Shown here: piece by piece, positions 22,330 to 32,361 of the stretch
Layout: each line of letters opens with the position of its first letter
Position numbering within the stretch: the first letter of the stretch is position 1
Assembly (NCBI GenBank): GCA_949825065.1
Contig: OX463848.1
Span: 26,250,699 to 26,314,698 of the forward strand
DNA length: 64,000 nt
Source: Odontocerum albicorne
Taxonomy: Eukaryota; Arthropoda; Insecta; Trichoptera; Odontoceridae
Reading direction: 5' to 3'
Translations under genes and position numbers: made by a program
The notes under the pieces: model-generated
The model's input: the letters and a program-made list of their open reading frames with translations, nothing else
Databases searched by the model: none
Told to the model about the DNA's origin: nothing

Positions 22330-24130
22330 AAGTTTAAGCGTAGCCTTGATAGAGTCAGCGAACAGTCACTAGCCGACCCGGACCGTCATCGAACGATCAA
22401 AACAGAGAACTCTTTCCCCGAGTGAAGCACTTGACTCATCAACATCCTGAGCGCAGTCACTTTCACCGCATCAGCCCGCAAGGACGTTGACAACCAGCCC
22501 TAGACGTCTTCAAGACACCTACACAGTCCCAAGAAGGAGAGAAGGAAAAGACCACACGACACTGCAGAACCAGTGCTCGAGTGTCACACCCAACGACGTT
22601 CACCGACGTCTCCTCATCGGGTAAGTGAACGGACACTTCTCTTCCCTCCTCTCTAACGCGGGTTCACCCCGAGTCAGCTCCCCCGAAATTTTCCTCAGCC
22701 CTACAACCCTCAAGCTCGCCGTCTAAAAAGCCGTCCATTCGGGTCGCCGAAACCCTCTCAACCCTCTTTCTCCTGGGTGAGGTCAAAATCACTGATTTCA
22801 GGGAGCCCGAGTTTGAGACGAGTTATTGGGAAGCCATATCTCCGTCTCGCTCCCCCCAAGGTCGCCAAAATGAAGAATTCAGTGAGAACCCCCTCCCCCC
22901 TCACCGACCAGCCCGAGACACAAACGAGGAAGTCAGTCGACTCTTCCTCGCCAGCCCCCCAGAAAAAGGGGTTATCGAAAATTCCGACACCATCACCTCT
23001 GCGCCTCGCCCCTTCTCACCAGTCCAGTCGGAGTGTTCCGGCATGGACTGGCAGATGGCCTCAAACCCTCGTAAGGGGGTCCAAAGGTCGCCAGAGAGCC
23101 TGAAACTAGAGCCATCGGCTTTTTTCAAGCTGACCGCTTCCATGAAGTCGAAAAGACCTAGCTCATCGAGCTCACCTTCTCCTGCCACACCGGCTCCTCC
23201 CAAACCGGTTCCATGTCCGACCAGGTCGGATCGTATTCCGCCTATCGTATTGCGAGAGGCGAACAAATACGCGGAGCTCAGAAACAAGCTCTACGTGGCC
23301 AACATGCTTTTCACGGCAAAGACCCTCAGTAATGGCGACCATCGCACCCAGACCAAATCTGTTGATGCGTACCGTCTACTGGCCAAAGAGTCCAGCCGCC
23401 TCAATGTGTCATATTATACATACCAACTGGACCACGAGAGACCCCTCCTCTTTGTCCTATGCGGCGTCCATATCTCCTTCGGAGTCGAAGAGATAAAGGA
23501 AGAGCTGATATCCCGAGACTACCTGGTCCTGAACGTCTTCAGGATGAAGGACTGGAATAAAAAAGTCCTCCAGTTGGTGATCATCAAGCTCACCAAATCC
23601 TCGGAAGGACGGCTCATATACAACGACCTCCACGAGATCTTCGATATGAAGATCTCCGTAGAGGAGTTGAAAAAATCCAGCTCTGCAGGACAGTGGCATC
23701 GCCGTCAATTTTTTTTTTCACAGCACAGGCAGCTGTTACGCCCCCCACGTTTGTGTCAAATGTGGGCAAAACCAGTAAAAATATACACAAAAATACAGAG
23801 ATTTAACAGCCGAATGTAAAAAGCCGCGTGACGTTTCCGCTACTTGCGCGAACTGCAAAGGTGCACACGCAGCAAATTACAAAGGCTGTACCACCTTCCC
23901 AAATCCGTGAAACCAAATACGTCCCCCCCCCCGTACCACTTCCAGCCGCAGAAATCCCCAAGAGTTTCCCTCCTCTGGCAAAGCCAGTGTCGAGTGCCAA
24001 ATCTCCTGCGATCTCCTACGCAAATATAGCGAAAAATGCTCCGCCACAACCCTATTAACCCACCCGCGAATATCCGTCGCAGGAACACATCGCGACGATT
24101 ATAAAGAACCTCGAGCCATTGGTTTTGATA
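22330..24130 (+). mobile_element. LINE 5' half: GC-rich leader and ORF1, no ORF2
   Basis: A GC-rich block begins near 22335 (GAACAGTCACTAGCCGACCC) and ends abruptly near 24130 in AT-rich DNA. It holds a non-coding leader of about 450 bp, a Ser/Pro-rich N-terminal frame and a zinc-knuckle ORF1. Most LINE fragments are 5'-truncated; this one keeps the 5' part and lacks endonuclease and polymerase, which points to a later 3' deletion or a template switch. Confidence 0.7.
22777..24057 (+). pseudogene. LINE ORF1 (gag-like nucleic-acid-binding protein), frameshifted
   Basis: Three successive frames make one protein. 22777-23103 is Ser/Pro/Lys-rich and disordered. 23043-23700 is the core, with VLREANKYAEL and FGVEEIKEELISRDYLVLNV, then WNKKVLQLVIIKLTK; this resembles the domain that precedes CCHC fingers in Jockey/X-type ORF1 proteins. 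Downstream a frame change at the poly-T run near 23710 leads to CYAPHVCVKCGQN and CANCKGAHAANYKGC, two zinc-knuckle-like motifs. The end is Pro-rich and stops at 24057. RNA chaperone-type binding is inferred from the family. Confidence 0.75.
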
Positions 24131-24204
24131 CTGTCTGGCATGACAGTCTTCTCTATGACTTATAAATTTTGGAAAAAAAATCTATACATGTTAAAAAATC
24201 TGTA

Positions 24205-24414
24205 AAAAAGTCTTCTTGTTTCGTGTGGTGCCCTTCAGCACATTCAAATTGGTAATTATGACATATTGAAGAGAAGAGGAAGAAAATATTATCTTCAGTT
24301 CAAAAAACCATTGGAGTATGCACGTAACTTACGACTCGCCATTGCGTGTATTGACAACAATTCTCGCGCATCTATTCGGCACGTGCTAGTATTATTACCA
24401 GACGAACTCGACTA
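24205..24414 (+). CDS. Short unrecognised open frame
   Basis: A 69-codon frame reads KSLLVSCGALQHIQIGNYDI, then LKRRGRKYYLQFKKPLEYAR, LRLAIACIDNNSRASIRHVL and a stop after PDELD. It has no upstream ATG, directly follows a stop and is bounded by AT-rich DNA, so it may be a terminal exon or a mobile-element remnant. It contains CGC and CTC codons unlike the neighbourhood. I assign no family. Confidence 0.25.
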
Positions 24415-24446
24415 GATTGGGACTTTTTTTAATTTATTGTTTATGG

Positions 24447-24525
24447 ATACCATTGGGAATCAAATCTGAAACCCGCGGGTAGAAGTCAATGGTTTTACCA
24501 ACAATGTGACGAAGGCCGTCCAAAA
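24447..24525 (-). repeat. SINE tRNA-like head
   Basis: The reverse strand has GACGGCCTTCGTCACATTGT, TTGGTAAAACCATTGACTTC and GATTTGATTCCCAATGG in the order head, A box region and B box. The body of the SINE is absent here. Confidence 0.65.
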
Positions 24526-24564
24526 TAAAATTAAATAAAAAAAAATTACCGAAATCTTGAAAAC

Positions 24565-24720
24565 ATTTCCTCATTGAGATACAGGCAAAAGCCTAGTTTA
24601 CTGGGGATACGACAAATGAAAGGCGACAAACCCAGATCCATTAAAATAATGTATGTCCAAATTAAATAACCTGTTGTTTCACAAATTATGTATATTTCTT
24701 GTCATGTGTAATAATAAATA
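24565..24720 (+). repeat. Dispersed repeat 3' tail, copy 1
   Basis: GATACAGGCAAAAGCCTAGT, TTACTGGGGATACGACAAAT and TTTCTTGTCATGTGTAATAA are shared with the reverse strand of 62885-63035. Both copies end in an AATAAATAAA-type run, as expected of a LINE or SINE 3' end. Identity is high over about 150 bp. Confidence 0.8.
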
Positions 24721-24724
24721 AAAA

Positions 24725-25105
24725 AAATTAAAATTATTGATGATTTTACTATCAAATAAATTATAAGTCTTAATCGCCACTACATTTATTCACATTGAAA
24801 ATGTATACAAGCGGATTCGAAACTTGAACGGCAAAATTGGAACGGCGTATGTATAGTACATAGTTAACTACAATAATTATTCTACCTACCAATCGGGCAT
24901 TTTTCAAATAATCTATTGGTGGCCGTGTAATGCTTACTAAGAGATTCGTGCAGTTATTCAATTTAGGACTTATACTCGTACAATTGATATCGGGTCGTTA
25001 AGTTACGCTATTCAACAAAAAAATATACAAAACGATAAGAGATTTATATTATGACCATAATGCAGTATACAAAATCGGCACTAATCAAATTAAGCGGTTA
25101 CTAAA
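24725..25105. other. Gene-free stretch
   Basis: AT-rich without recognised features. Confidence 0.4.
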
Positions 25106-25109
25106 AAAT

Positions 25110-25205
25110 TTAGTAGACCGACACCACGGTTAGTAAGTTTGTTTACACCCCAAGCATCTCAGGTTCGTTTCCCTGCGGGTCCTGAATTGGCTTTACTCTA
25201 AGGTG
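25110..25205 (+). repeat. Diverged SINE tRNA-like head
   Basis: GACACCACGGTTAGTAAG, then CATCTCAGGTTCGTTTCC (B box) and CCTGAATTGGCTTTAC fit a family 1 head with mutations. A reverse full-length copy starts about 25 bp downstream. Confidence 0.5.
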
Positions 25206-25230
25206 TTTTTCCATTTGATTTTTTTACATA

Positions 25231-25478
25231 GTATTGTATTTTACTATATTGCACTTCGTTGTATACAGAATTGCCTGGCGAGCTTATTGCTATGTGGCAA
25301 TCTCTTCCAACTGAGCAGAAATATATTAAAAAGATCTTAAGTTAAAACCAGATTGACATACTTTTAAAAAAAACTTAGTTCCATCAGAAATCAAACCCGT
25401 CACCACCGAGCTGGAAAACAGGCTTAATTTTAGGCTTAGCTTAGACACCTTTACAAACTAGGTCACGGAGGTTGTTCT
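25231..25478 (-). repeat. tRNA-derived SINE, family 1, reverse copy
   Basis: The tail (GCGAGCTTATTGCTATGTGG, CAATCTCTTCCAACTGA), the body (AAGTTAAAACCAGATTG) and a decayed head (TAGGTCACGGAGGTTGT) are all present in the expected order. Two insertions occur in the head. Confidence 0.8.
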
Positions 25479-25479
25479 A

Positions 25480-25900
25480 GCACTTAGTAGATGCCTTACA
25501 TGAATTTTTGCAACGCTTTTCAGGTCACGTATATGATATAATGAAATAGCGCTATATAAATATCCTAGATTTTTTTATTTGTCTATGCCAACTTTAAACG
25601 GACTTATCAACTTGTCGCATTACCATCACCGAGTAATTCGAATATCTGTCCAAATATCTAAGGCTGTATTACCTGTACCAATAGCCTGGTGAATAGCGGA
25701 ATCTTTATATATAGTTGATATCCCGGTTTTTTGACTTGCAGAAATTAGTTCATCTGAATGTACTACGTGAAACTTATAAGCTGTCTTTTGTAAATTCAAA
25801 ATAGAAAACATCTTACAGGGTACATTTTTTTGTATTCATTCGTATATATTAAAGAGCACGGCCGAGAGACAACATTGCCTTCGGCCCTATTAATAATACT
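25480..25900. other. Gene-free stretch
   Basis: No gene, RNA or repeat boundary is recognised. Confidence 0.4.
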
Positions 25901-25901
25901 T

Positions 25902-25970
25902 TCGGGTTCAGAACCACTGAAGTAGGCACGGGAATCGTGGTTCGTCATCGCACGTGTTAGCAATTTTAAA
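25902..25970 (+). repeat. Dispersed repeat GAACCACTGAAGTAGGCACG, copy 1
   Basis: TTCGGGTTCAGAACCACTGA, then AGTAGGCACGGGAATCGTGG and TTCGTCATCGCACGTG match 42490-42555 in the same orientation. The class is unknown; it may be part of the same element as the 42.5-kb repeat. Confidence 0.6.
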
Positions 25971-26101
25971 GAAACAACAACAATCTCGCCCGTCTAGCGC
26001 GTGTGAGTAATGTTGGCTTTATCATTCACATATTGCCTCAGAATTGCCTCTTGAGGTGGTACATATAATTTTATAGTTCCTAACAAATTATTTATTTATT
26101 A

Positions 26102-26131
26102 CTAGCTGTACCCGGCCACGCGTTGCTGTGG
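26102..26131 (-). terminator. Helitron 3' hairpin and CTAG terminus
   Basis: Stem GCCAC/GTGGC with an 8-nt loop lies about 9 nt before CTAG on the minus strand, followed by T. This is the rolling-circle termination signature of Helitrons; the assignment rests on structure, not on a match to a named element. Confidence 0.7.
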
Positions 26132-26224
26132 CTCAGTCTGGTTAAATGGAAAAGCAAGAAAAGAGAAAGCATACGTTTCTAATATGTTTAATTTCACAAT
26201 GCTTGTGGGTATAACATATTTTTG

Positions 26225-26720
26225 ATGTCTTTCAGCCACTCTCAGTCTGTCGCGTTCATTCTCTTGAGAACGAAGCAGATCTAAAGCCGCAGAACGCTAT
26301 CGCCGTGCTCGCAACCGTACATCCTCAAGTCTGGCTGCACGTCGCTCTGCTGCTTCCTCGGCATTTTGATGAACTAAAGCAGATCAATTGCACTGAAAAA
26401 GAAGAAAGAAAGTTATAACGAAAACATATAAAATTGCGAAACATTAAAAAAAATCGTCCTGAGGTTATATCAACCGGCACATTTCCGTTCCCAATTTCCA
26501 GCAATTGATGTGAGAATATCTCAGCTGATCGATCGTTTTGCAGCTGGACACGCATTTGTCAAATATTTGTCAAATAGGAGTATTGTTAAGGAAATACAGA
26601 GATAATTGGAACTAATTAAATGTTAAGAAAAGAGAGAGATTATTGGAATTAATTAAATGTTAAGGAAAGACATTGCAAACAATGCACGAATTTGATTTGG
26701 ATGTGACATGTTGCACGCGT
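26225..26720 (-). repeat. Internal Helitron duplication, copy A
   Basis: It matches 27063-27755: shared CGCCGTGCTCGCAACC, GTCGCTCTGCTGCTTCCTCG, ATTTTGATGAACTAAAGCAG, AGCTGATCGATCGTTTTGCA and GACATGTTGCACG. Copy A lacks about 160 bp that copy B has at 27290-27455. It follows copy B on the minus strand, so the segment was tandemly duplicated. Confidence 0.8.
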
Positions 26721-26982
26721 CATTAATGCATACATCCCAGTGTCGGTCATTCTCCAATAAATTCAGAGCTTGACATGCACTGCATAAAGTGGCATGTGTA
26801 ACGCCGTTGACAATTCTCAATTGCTGGAAAGACGTTGGACCGGGCACATTTACCAACAGTATGCGAAGAAAGAAGCATTCATCTTGATTGGGATGCACGG
26901 TGTACAGTCTGCCTATCGTAGTTTCTTTGAGTATGCCAGGTTGTCCGTCAATTCGCTCTTCTCGTTCGTTCGTTTGCGTCAT
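26653..26982 (-). pseudogene. Helitron replicase/helicase fragment
   Basis: A 109-codon open frame on the minus strand contains IGRLYTVHPNQDECFFLRIL, then LVNVPGPTSFQQLRIVNGVT and HATLCSACQALNLLENDRHW. This wording is typical of Helitron-encoded proteins between the Rep and PIF1 helicase regions. No HUH motif or Walker A is present in this piece. Confidence 0.75.
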
Positions 26983-27062
26983 TCAAATGATTGTCTACTC
27001 GCATTCTTATTGCAAATTAAATTCTACATAAAAAATATACTTTTGATATTCCTACTGACCTA

Positions 27063-27755
27063 TTTCAGCCACTATCAGCCTGACGCGTTCATTATGTTGG
27101 TAACAAAGCAGTTCTGAAGCTGCAGGACGCGATCGCCGTGCTCGCAACCATGCATCCTCAAGTCGGCAACACGTCGCTCTGCTGCTTCCTCGACATTTTG
27201 ATGAACTAAAGCAGATCGATTGCACTGAAAAAGAAGAAAGAAAGTTATGACAAAAACATGTAAAATTGTGAAACATCAAAAAAGGAACTGAATAATATTG
27301 TTAAGTTCGTAGACGTCTTTGTTCTTGGCGGCAAGAATAGCTCGTTCACTCAGCAAATCGTGATTCTTATAATTGATTTGAATATAGGGAAATACTTTCT
27401 CAACCAATTCTTCTTTTGACATCACTAAATTGTAGAAGTTATGAGGAAATGAAATTCGTCCTGAAGTCATATCAACCGGCACCTTTCCGTTCCCAATTTC
27501 CAACAATTGGTGTGAGAATATCTCAGCTGATCGATCGTTTTGCAGCTGGACACGCATTTGTCAAATAGCAGTATTATTAAGGAAATATTTGTCAAATAGG
27601 AGTATTGTTTAAGAAATACAGAGATAATTGGAACTAATTAAATGTTATGAAAAGAGAGAGATTATTGTAATTAATTAAATGTTAAGGAAAGACATTGCGA
27701 ACATTGCAAACAATGCACGAATTTGATTTAGATGTGACATGTTGCACGTGTCATT
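27063..27755 (-). repeat. Internal Helitron duplication, copy B
   Basis: The longer of the two copies. Besides the shared ends it keeps the helicase segment 27290-27455 that copy A has lost. Confidence 0.8.
27276..27557 (-). pseudogene. Helitron PIF1-like helicase fragment
   Basis: A 93-codon open frame begins MRVQLQNDRSAEIFSHQLLE, then GNGKVPVDMTSGRISFPHNF, and ends LSERAILAAKNKDVYELNNI. This is the late PIF1 helicase segment of insect Helitrons; Walker A and B are not included. The same start is seen at 26555 in copy A, where it soon breaks. Confidence 0.8.
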
Positions 27756-27769
27756 AATGAACACGTGAA

Positions 27770-28370
27770 ACTTTTAACAATTCAAATGTATAAAACATAC
27801 ACATATACATACCATGAATTCAAATGAAAATCAATCGATACAGTTTAAATTCACCACTAATTGTACTGAAAAATAATAAAAAACAGTTTAAAAACACCGG
27901 ATTAAAAGCGCACAGCTATTACGACGCGACAATATAAAATGGCAGATAAAAATTTAGTATACTTCTACGTCCAAGCAGATGGCGCTATTTTTCAATAAAC
28001 GTATTTGAAAATTTAATATTATTGTTTAAATGTTTAATATTTATTATTAAATATTTAATATTTAATTATTTGATATTCAAAATCAAAATGGAACTGTCAA
28101 AATTTCAAAGCAATCCGTGAATAACTTTCGGAGATTGGAGATTTTTTATTAACGAACATTTATATTTTTATTTATTTGGATATTTAATATTTATTTTTTA
28201 ATATTTAATTATTTCCTATTAATTCCGAAACGTCTTTACGCAGTTAAATAAACTTTAAATAATTCAGTTAAATATTCTTCATAAGTGCTATCTGGGATTT
28301 TACAAGGGGATGTTTAACTATTGAATAAGATAGGGGATGTGTGTATTTGTGAAGTGTCACAAAGGGAGTT
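27770..28370. other. Gene-free, very AT-rich stretch
   Basis: It includes several variants of AATATTTAATATTTAATTAT around 28015-28075 and 28185-28215. No genes. Confidence 0.5.
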
Positions 28371-28384
28371 ACAACAGGCGGATA

Positions 28385-28455
28385 TTTCCGCACCAAGGGG
28401 ATCTCCTGAAACGCATGCGCGCCCCAAAATGGCCGATCGTGGACTAACAATCTGC
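28385..28455 (+). promoter_or_regulatory. Promoter-like CpG cluster with NRF1- and YY1-like sites
   Basis: ACGCATGCGCGCCCC (28411-28425) resembles the NRF1/Ewg palindrome GCGCATGCGC, and CCAAAATGGCCG right after it resembles a YY1/Pho site. This is one of few CpG clusters in the left half. A possible splice donor (GAA|GTAAGC) occurs near 28800, which would make 28450-28800 a non-coding first exon; no downstream exon was identified, so this is speculative. Confidence 0.3.
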
Positions 28456-28809
28456 CGCTATTTTCTACAATATACGTCTTATAAAAATAACGTTCACTGT
28501 GTAATCAAATTTTCCGGCCAGTTTATCAAGTCAGTTAATACCAAATGTTACCAATGAACGGTTGTGTCTCGTTATGGTGTAAAATCGTTATAATTTGTAA
28601 CTGTTTATGTTATTTTTCGTAGTTAATCGACACTATTTAGTCGAAATTTTAAAAGTGAGGTTGGAATTTGTGCAATTGTATTTTTCAATCACTGCGTTGT
28701 TATTTTCTAAAGTGTAAAATATATCAGCATTGCGGATTTGTGTTCAATTATACAGTGATTTCAATTTAAGTGTGATTTGTTAAAACGGATGTTATTGAGA
28801 AGTAAGCAT

Positions 28810-29185
28810 ATTTTTAAATATGTATATTATTACCAAACAATAACAAAAATATAATTTGATGAAGTCCTAAAAAGACGAAGTGGTGTATCTTTGAAGAGTA
28901 TTAAGAAGTGTTAAATTGGATCGTTTTTTGTTATCATTATTTTTTTGTATTTAAATTTTCCGTTTTGACTTGTTAACCCTTGGAGTCACTCAATTGCATG
29001 TAACTTTATTCTAGTAACAAAATAGACACGTAAATATGTAATAAAAAAGTTTTCAACATAATTTATTTTTTCATATTCATTATCAAGTTCATGCGATTAA
29101 GACCCGCTATAGATGATATATTCTATGCAATAGATTATATTATATATTCCATTGGTTGATTGGTATATTTTGGGGTCGACAGTGA
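28810..29185. other. Gene-free stretch
   Basis: AT-rich. GTTAACCCTTGGAGTCACTC near 28974 looks like one TTAA-CCC end of a piggyBac-like MITE, but no partner end was found. Confidence 0.35.
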
Positions 29186-29189
29186 TTTT

Positions 29190-29368
29190 CGACTTCCGTG
29201 GCGTTTTGGTTTCGAGTTCGATTACAGTTGGTACCCAGAATTTAAAAAAAAGTTGCAATTTGGTTTTACTGAAGGCAATTCAACACCTTTCTCGTTGGTT
29301 GTAAGATATTGCTACATGACAATAAACAAGTCAGCTTCTTAAGTTTACAACGAAAGTATAATACAGTG
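29190..29368 (+). repeat. SINE family 1 copy with deleted head
   Basis: ACTTCCGTGGCGTTTTGGTT joins directly to CGAGTTCGATTACAG (B box), so about 30 bp between A and B boxes are lost. The tail (GTTGGTTGTAAGATATTGCT, ACGAAAGTATAATACAG) is intact. Confidence 0.75.
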
Positions 29369-29423
29369 ATCGTGGATTATATTAAATAAATAAACAAATA
29401 TTATCGCGTGTCCTATAAAAAAG

Positions 29424-29545
29424 TTCCTCCGTAGCATAATTAATAAGATTCCTCTCTTCTAACCCGAGGGTTTGGGGTTCGATTAACATTGATACTCAAT
29501 ATTTAAAAAGGGAGTTTTTATTTTCGGTCACTTGAATATAAAAGT
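29424..29545 (+). repeat. SINE head copy, truncated tail
   Basis: GTTCCTCCGTAGCATAATTA, CCCGAGGGTTTGGGGTTCGA (B box) and GGTCACTTGAATATAAAAG are present. The last third of the family 1 body is missing. Confidence 0.65.
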
Positions 29546-29549
29546 TTAT

Positions 29550-30335
29550 CAGAAAAATTTTCATTGTCTCCAGCAGCCATAAAAATAACCCCATCAGAAT
29601 AATGATCGTACTATTCACGAGACAATGATGTTATTCAAGTTTATTATGATCCTTAAATGGCGGTATTACGGAGCTTCATACGGTAACACTAGATTCTCAT
29701 AGATGGTTTACTAACCTCGATATATAAATATTTTGAAATGAGCGAACTATCGATGTTTATTTATTTTATTTTTATTTATTCTTATGTATTCATGGTTAAA
29801 TATGACGTTTTATTTATATAATTATTTTCATTTACAATAATCATGATACAGGTTAAGTCCAATTACATTGAAATTTTCAATTTAAAAAAAAACATTAAAT
29901 TTTTTTTCCAAAGTTACTTAAATTAGTCGATATGTGCTCGTTAACGTCCTCAGTCTTAAAAGAAGAAAAAATGTTTTTAACAATTTGATATGAAATATGT
30001 CCGAAGAATCAAGGTCCTTTTAAAAGGTATAGCGGCTGGGAGACCTGTTGCTAAACAGCATTTTTTCCAGCCAACCGGTTTATTTTGGACATTCAATTGT
30101 GTTTTAATTTATGACAGACTTTACAAAAAAATATTTATTGAAATTCAAGTAAAAAAATACTAATCTCTAGACAATAATAGTAGAACTTTATTTTTATCGC
30201 AGTGGAGAGCGAAAATCCGCTTTCACATAAATATATGATACTAAACGGAAACAATGAACGAATTGCTTTTAAATAAATTTGAATATTTGGAAAAAAACTA
30301 ATTTTACAGCCGAGCCCTAAACTTTAACGGCGAAA
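29550..30335. other. Gene-free stretch
   Basis: AT-rich DNA; no coding exon or repeat ends recognised before the hAT-like end at 30335. Confidence 0.4.
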
Positions 30336-30375
30336 CCCTAGGGTTCTGCGCAATATAAGTTGGGAACCCTCGTTC
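30335..30375. mobile_element. Single hAT-like terminus
   Basis: AACCCTAGGGTTCTGCGCAA followed by GTTGGGAACCCTCG resembles the right end of many hAT elements (AGGGTTCCGCG...GTTGGGAACC). The left end and a duplication were not found. Confidence 0.4.
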
Positions 30376-30984
30376 TATACTAGAGATCGGTAGCAAATAT
30401 ATTTTGCGTCCTCACTGGTCTCGATGTTAAGAACATAATCAAGTTCCCATCAAAAATCACTTTTTAAAAATCGTCTTATGCAGTTTGATCAATGTTGCTA
30501 ATTGAATACTTAATTGATCATTTGTAAAATCCAGTGAGTTAAATAAATATTATTTGATTGTTAATGTTTTATATAATTTCTAGAACTCCAAACTATTAAT
30601 ACTGCACATTAAGTGGTTTTCGAGTTTTTTTCCGTGTCTGGTGTATTTCGGATTCTCGGTTGTCGCCATCATCAGGACGTGTTCTCTTGCTATTAGTTAT
30701 TTGATGTCAATACACTCGTATAAACATCGACTACTACGAGAGCTTCCTAACTCCCTACCCCTCACACAAGGGTACTCGTATCTTTGTTATTTCTCCGGTG
30801 CACCGTTGGTCTCCTTATAAGAAACTTCGAAAATCACAGCAATATGGAATAATCGATTCACTGTAAAAACCTTTACACATCTCCATAAAATTAAATTGGG
30901 ATGGTATACAATATAAAATAATTTAAACGTTTCTATTCGGTATTTTAATCATTAGCAGCAGTAAACAATTACATACTCGTATGT

Positions 30985-31060
30985 ATGTAATGCGCCCTTT
31001 GGAATTTTTAAAATTTGTATTGCGCCCTTAATGACAAGAAGGTTGCCGACCTCCGTTCCA
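30985..31060. mobile_element. hAT-like terminus GAAGGTTGCCGACCTC
   Basis: TGCGCCCTTTGGAA, TTGCGCCCTTAATG and then AAGGTTGCCGACCTCCG form an end similar to the GGTCGGCAACC end of the hAT at 7313-8872. No partner end was found in range, so it is a fragment. Confidence 0.5.
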
Positions 31061-31385
31061 TACTGTTTGGGTAGATTTTTGTTTGGTAACGTATGCAATC
31101 ATACAAAATTTATATCTGCACCACGAATGGATGAATGGATCGTGATCATAGTCTTGTCATAACATATAGGGGGAAATAATGGGCAAGCGAAGGGTTAGTG
31201 TACAGAGAAAGCGCCATACGAACAGTCGGCAATAGTCGTTGACTTTGTGCGGGACACCTGGAGACTGGGAGCAGGTGATTCAAGATTGTGGAAAGGGAAG
31301 AACCAATAACGTTTATGAAAATATTGAAAATGTGACAATATTGAAAAATTTAAGAAATATATCGAATACCTAAAATGTCCTTTAA

Positions 31386-31685
31386 CCCTTTCCGGTCCTA
31401 TGTCGAATGTCATTCGACATCGACTTTATTCCAGTGAGTCCTATGTCGAATCTCATTCGACATTTTTTTTTATATTTTTTTTTTTTACCTGGCGAGTTTA
31501 TTGCCATGTGGAAATCTCTTCAATTTTTTTGTTCTTGTGAACATAAATTTAGTTTTATTAAAAACAACCTTGTGAACGTAAATATAGTTTTATTACAAAC
31601 AACCTGGATGTATTGTTTTACCCTGTAATTCTGTAAATCTTTTGTGGACCTGATGGAACATTTTTTTTTTGTGGACCGGAAAGGG
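31386..31685. mobile_element. piggyBac-like MITE, 300 bp, TTAA target
   Basis: CCCTTTCCGGTCC at 31386-31398 and its exact reverse complement at 31673-31685 are flanked by TTAA (31382-31385 and 31686-31689). CCC-start inverted ends at TTAA are diagnostic for piggyBac. Just inside the left end lie two palindromes of TGTCGAAT-GTC-ATTCGACA type (31401-31420, 31444-31463). A SINE tail fragment (31488-31520) is carried inside. No transposase. Confidence 0.88.
31486..31522 (-). repeat. SINE tail inside the piggyBac-like MITE
   Basis: ACCTGGCGAGTTTATTGCCA then TGTGGAAATCTCTTCAA matches the SINE family 1 tail on the minus strand. It is either captured or inserted. Confidence 0.7.
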
Positions 31686-31689
31686 TTAA

Positions 31690-32280
31690 TACCGCTCAAC
31701 CGAATCCAAAATGTCGAAAATTTTAGAAAATACTTCACATCATCAAAATTATTTGCAAGGATTGAACATATGAATGCATCCAAAAATACCGAGGAAGTTT
31801 GAAAATATACAAAAGACCCATAATGACAACATTTACCAAAATACTTCACAACATCGAAAATTATCGATTAAATTGAAAATTTATCATAAACATTAAAAAG
31901 TTCGAAATTATCAAAAATGACTCACTGTTAAAAATGTCACAAGGTCGAAATTTTTTCCCAAAACTCGAAAATATGTTCGAGTTTCTAAAATGTCAAAAAA
32001 AGTTCAAACTGTCCATACTATTTGATGTAATGTTCATAAATGTTGCTTTTTTTGCAGCTATTGATTTCGCACCACTTTATCCTCGCAGTTTTTTTTATTT
32101 TGGTTTTCTAAGGTCTAGGCAAGTCTAAAACAACCAACCGGTAATGTATTGTCAGTTTTTCACCAGAGAACATTTTGACATCTTGGAAATTTTTCTACCC
32201 GCCATGGTCAAGTCTATTAACGATATCATTATTTTATTTATTTGTTATGGAAAATTAGCCATTTTTTCAAAAATATGTTT
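31690..32280. other. Gene-free stretch
   Basis: AT-rich with recurring CGAAAAT-type words (ATCGAAAATTATCGA, ACTCGAAAATATG). A similar wording occurs at 14320-14400. No gene. Confidence 0.4.
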
Positions 32281-32361
32281 TTATAATTATTGCTAAATTA
32301 TATTCGGAAGCAAAATAATAAATATTATATTTTCACTTTATACATTGAAATTCCCAACATT

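Larger units (their letters stand above)
26102..27760 (-). mobile_element. Helitron remnant with a recognisable 3' end
   Basis: On the minus strand the element ends GGGTACAGCTAG at 26102 followed by T, the CTRR-T terminus of Helitrons. Just before it lies a hairpin, GCCAC-8 nt-GTGGC (26114-26131). Helicase-like coding fragments lie upstream. The 5' TC end was not located, so the right boundary is approximate. A roughly 0.7-kb internal segment is present twice (26225-26720 and 27063-27755). Confidence 0.75.

Noticed and set aside
22901..23287. 128-codon minus-strand frame
   Set aside because: Antisense shadow of the GC-rich LINE ORF1.
28974..28995. piggyBac-like end TTAACCCTTGGAGTC
   Set aside because: No inverse partner CAAGGGTTAA nearby; a chance TTAACCC is likely.
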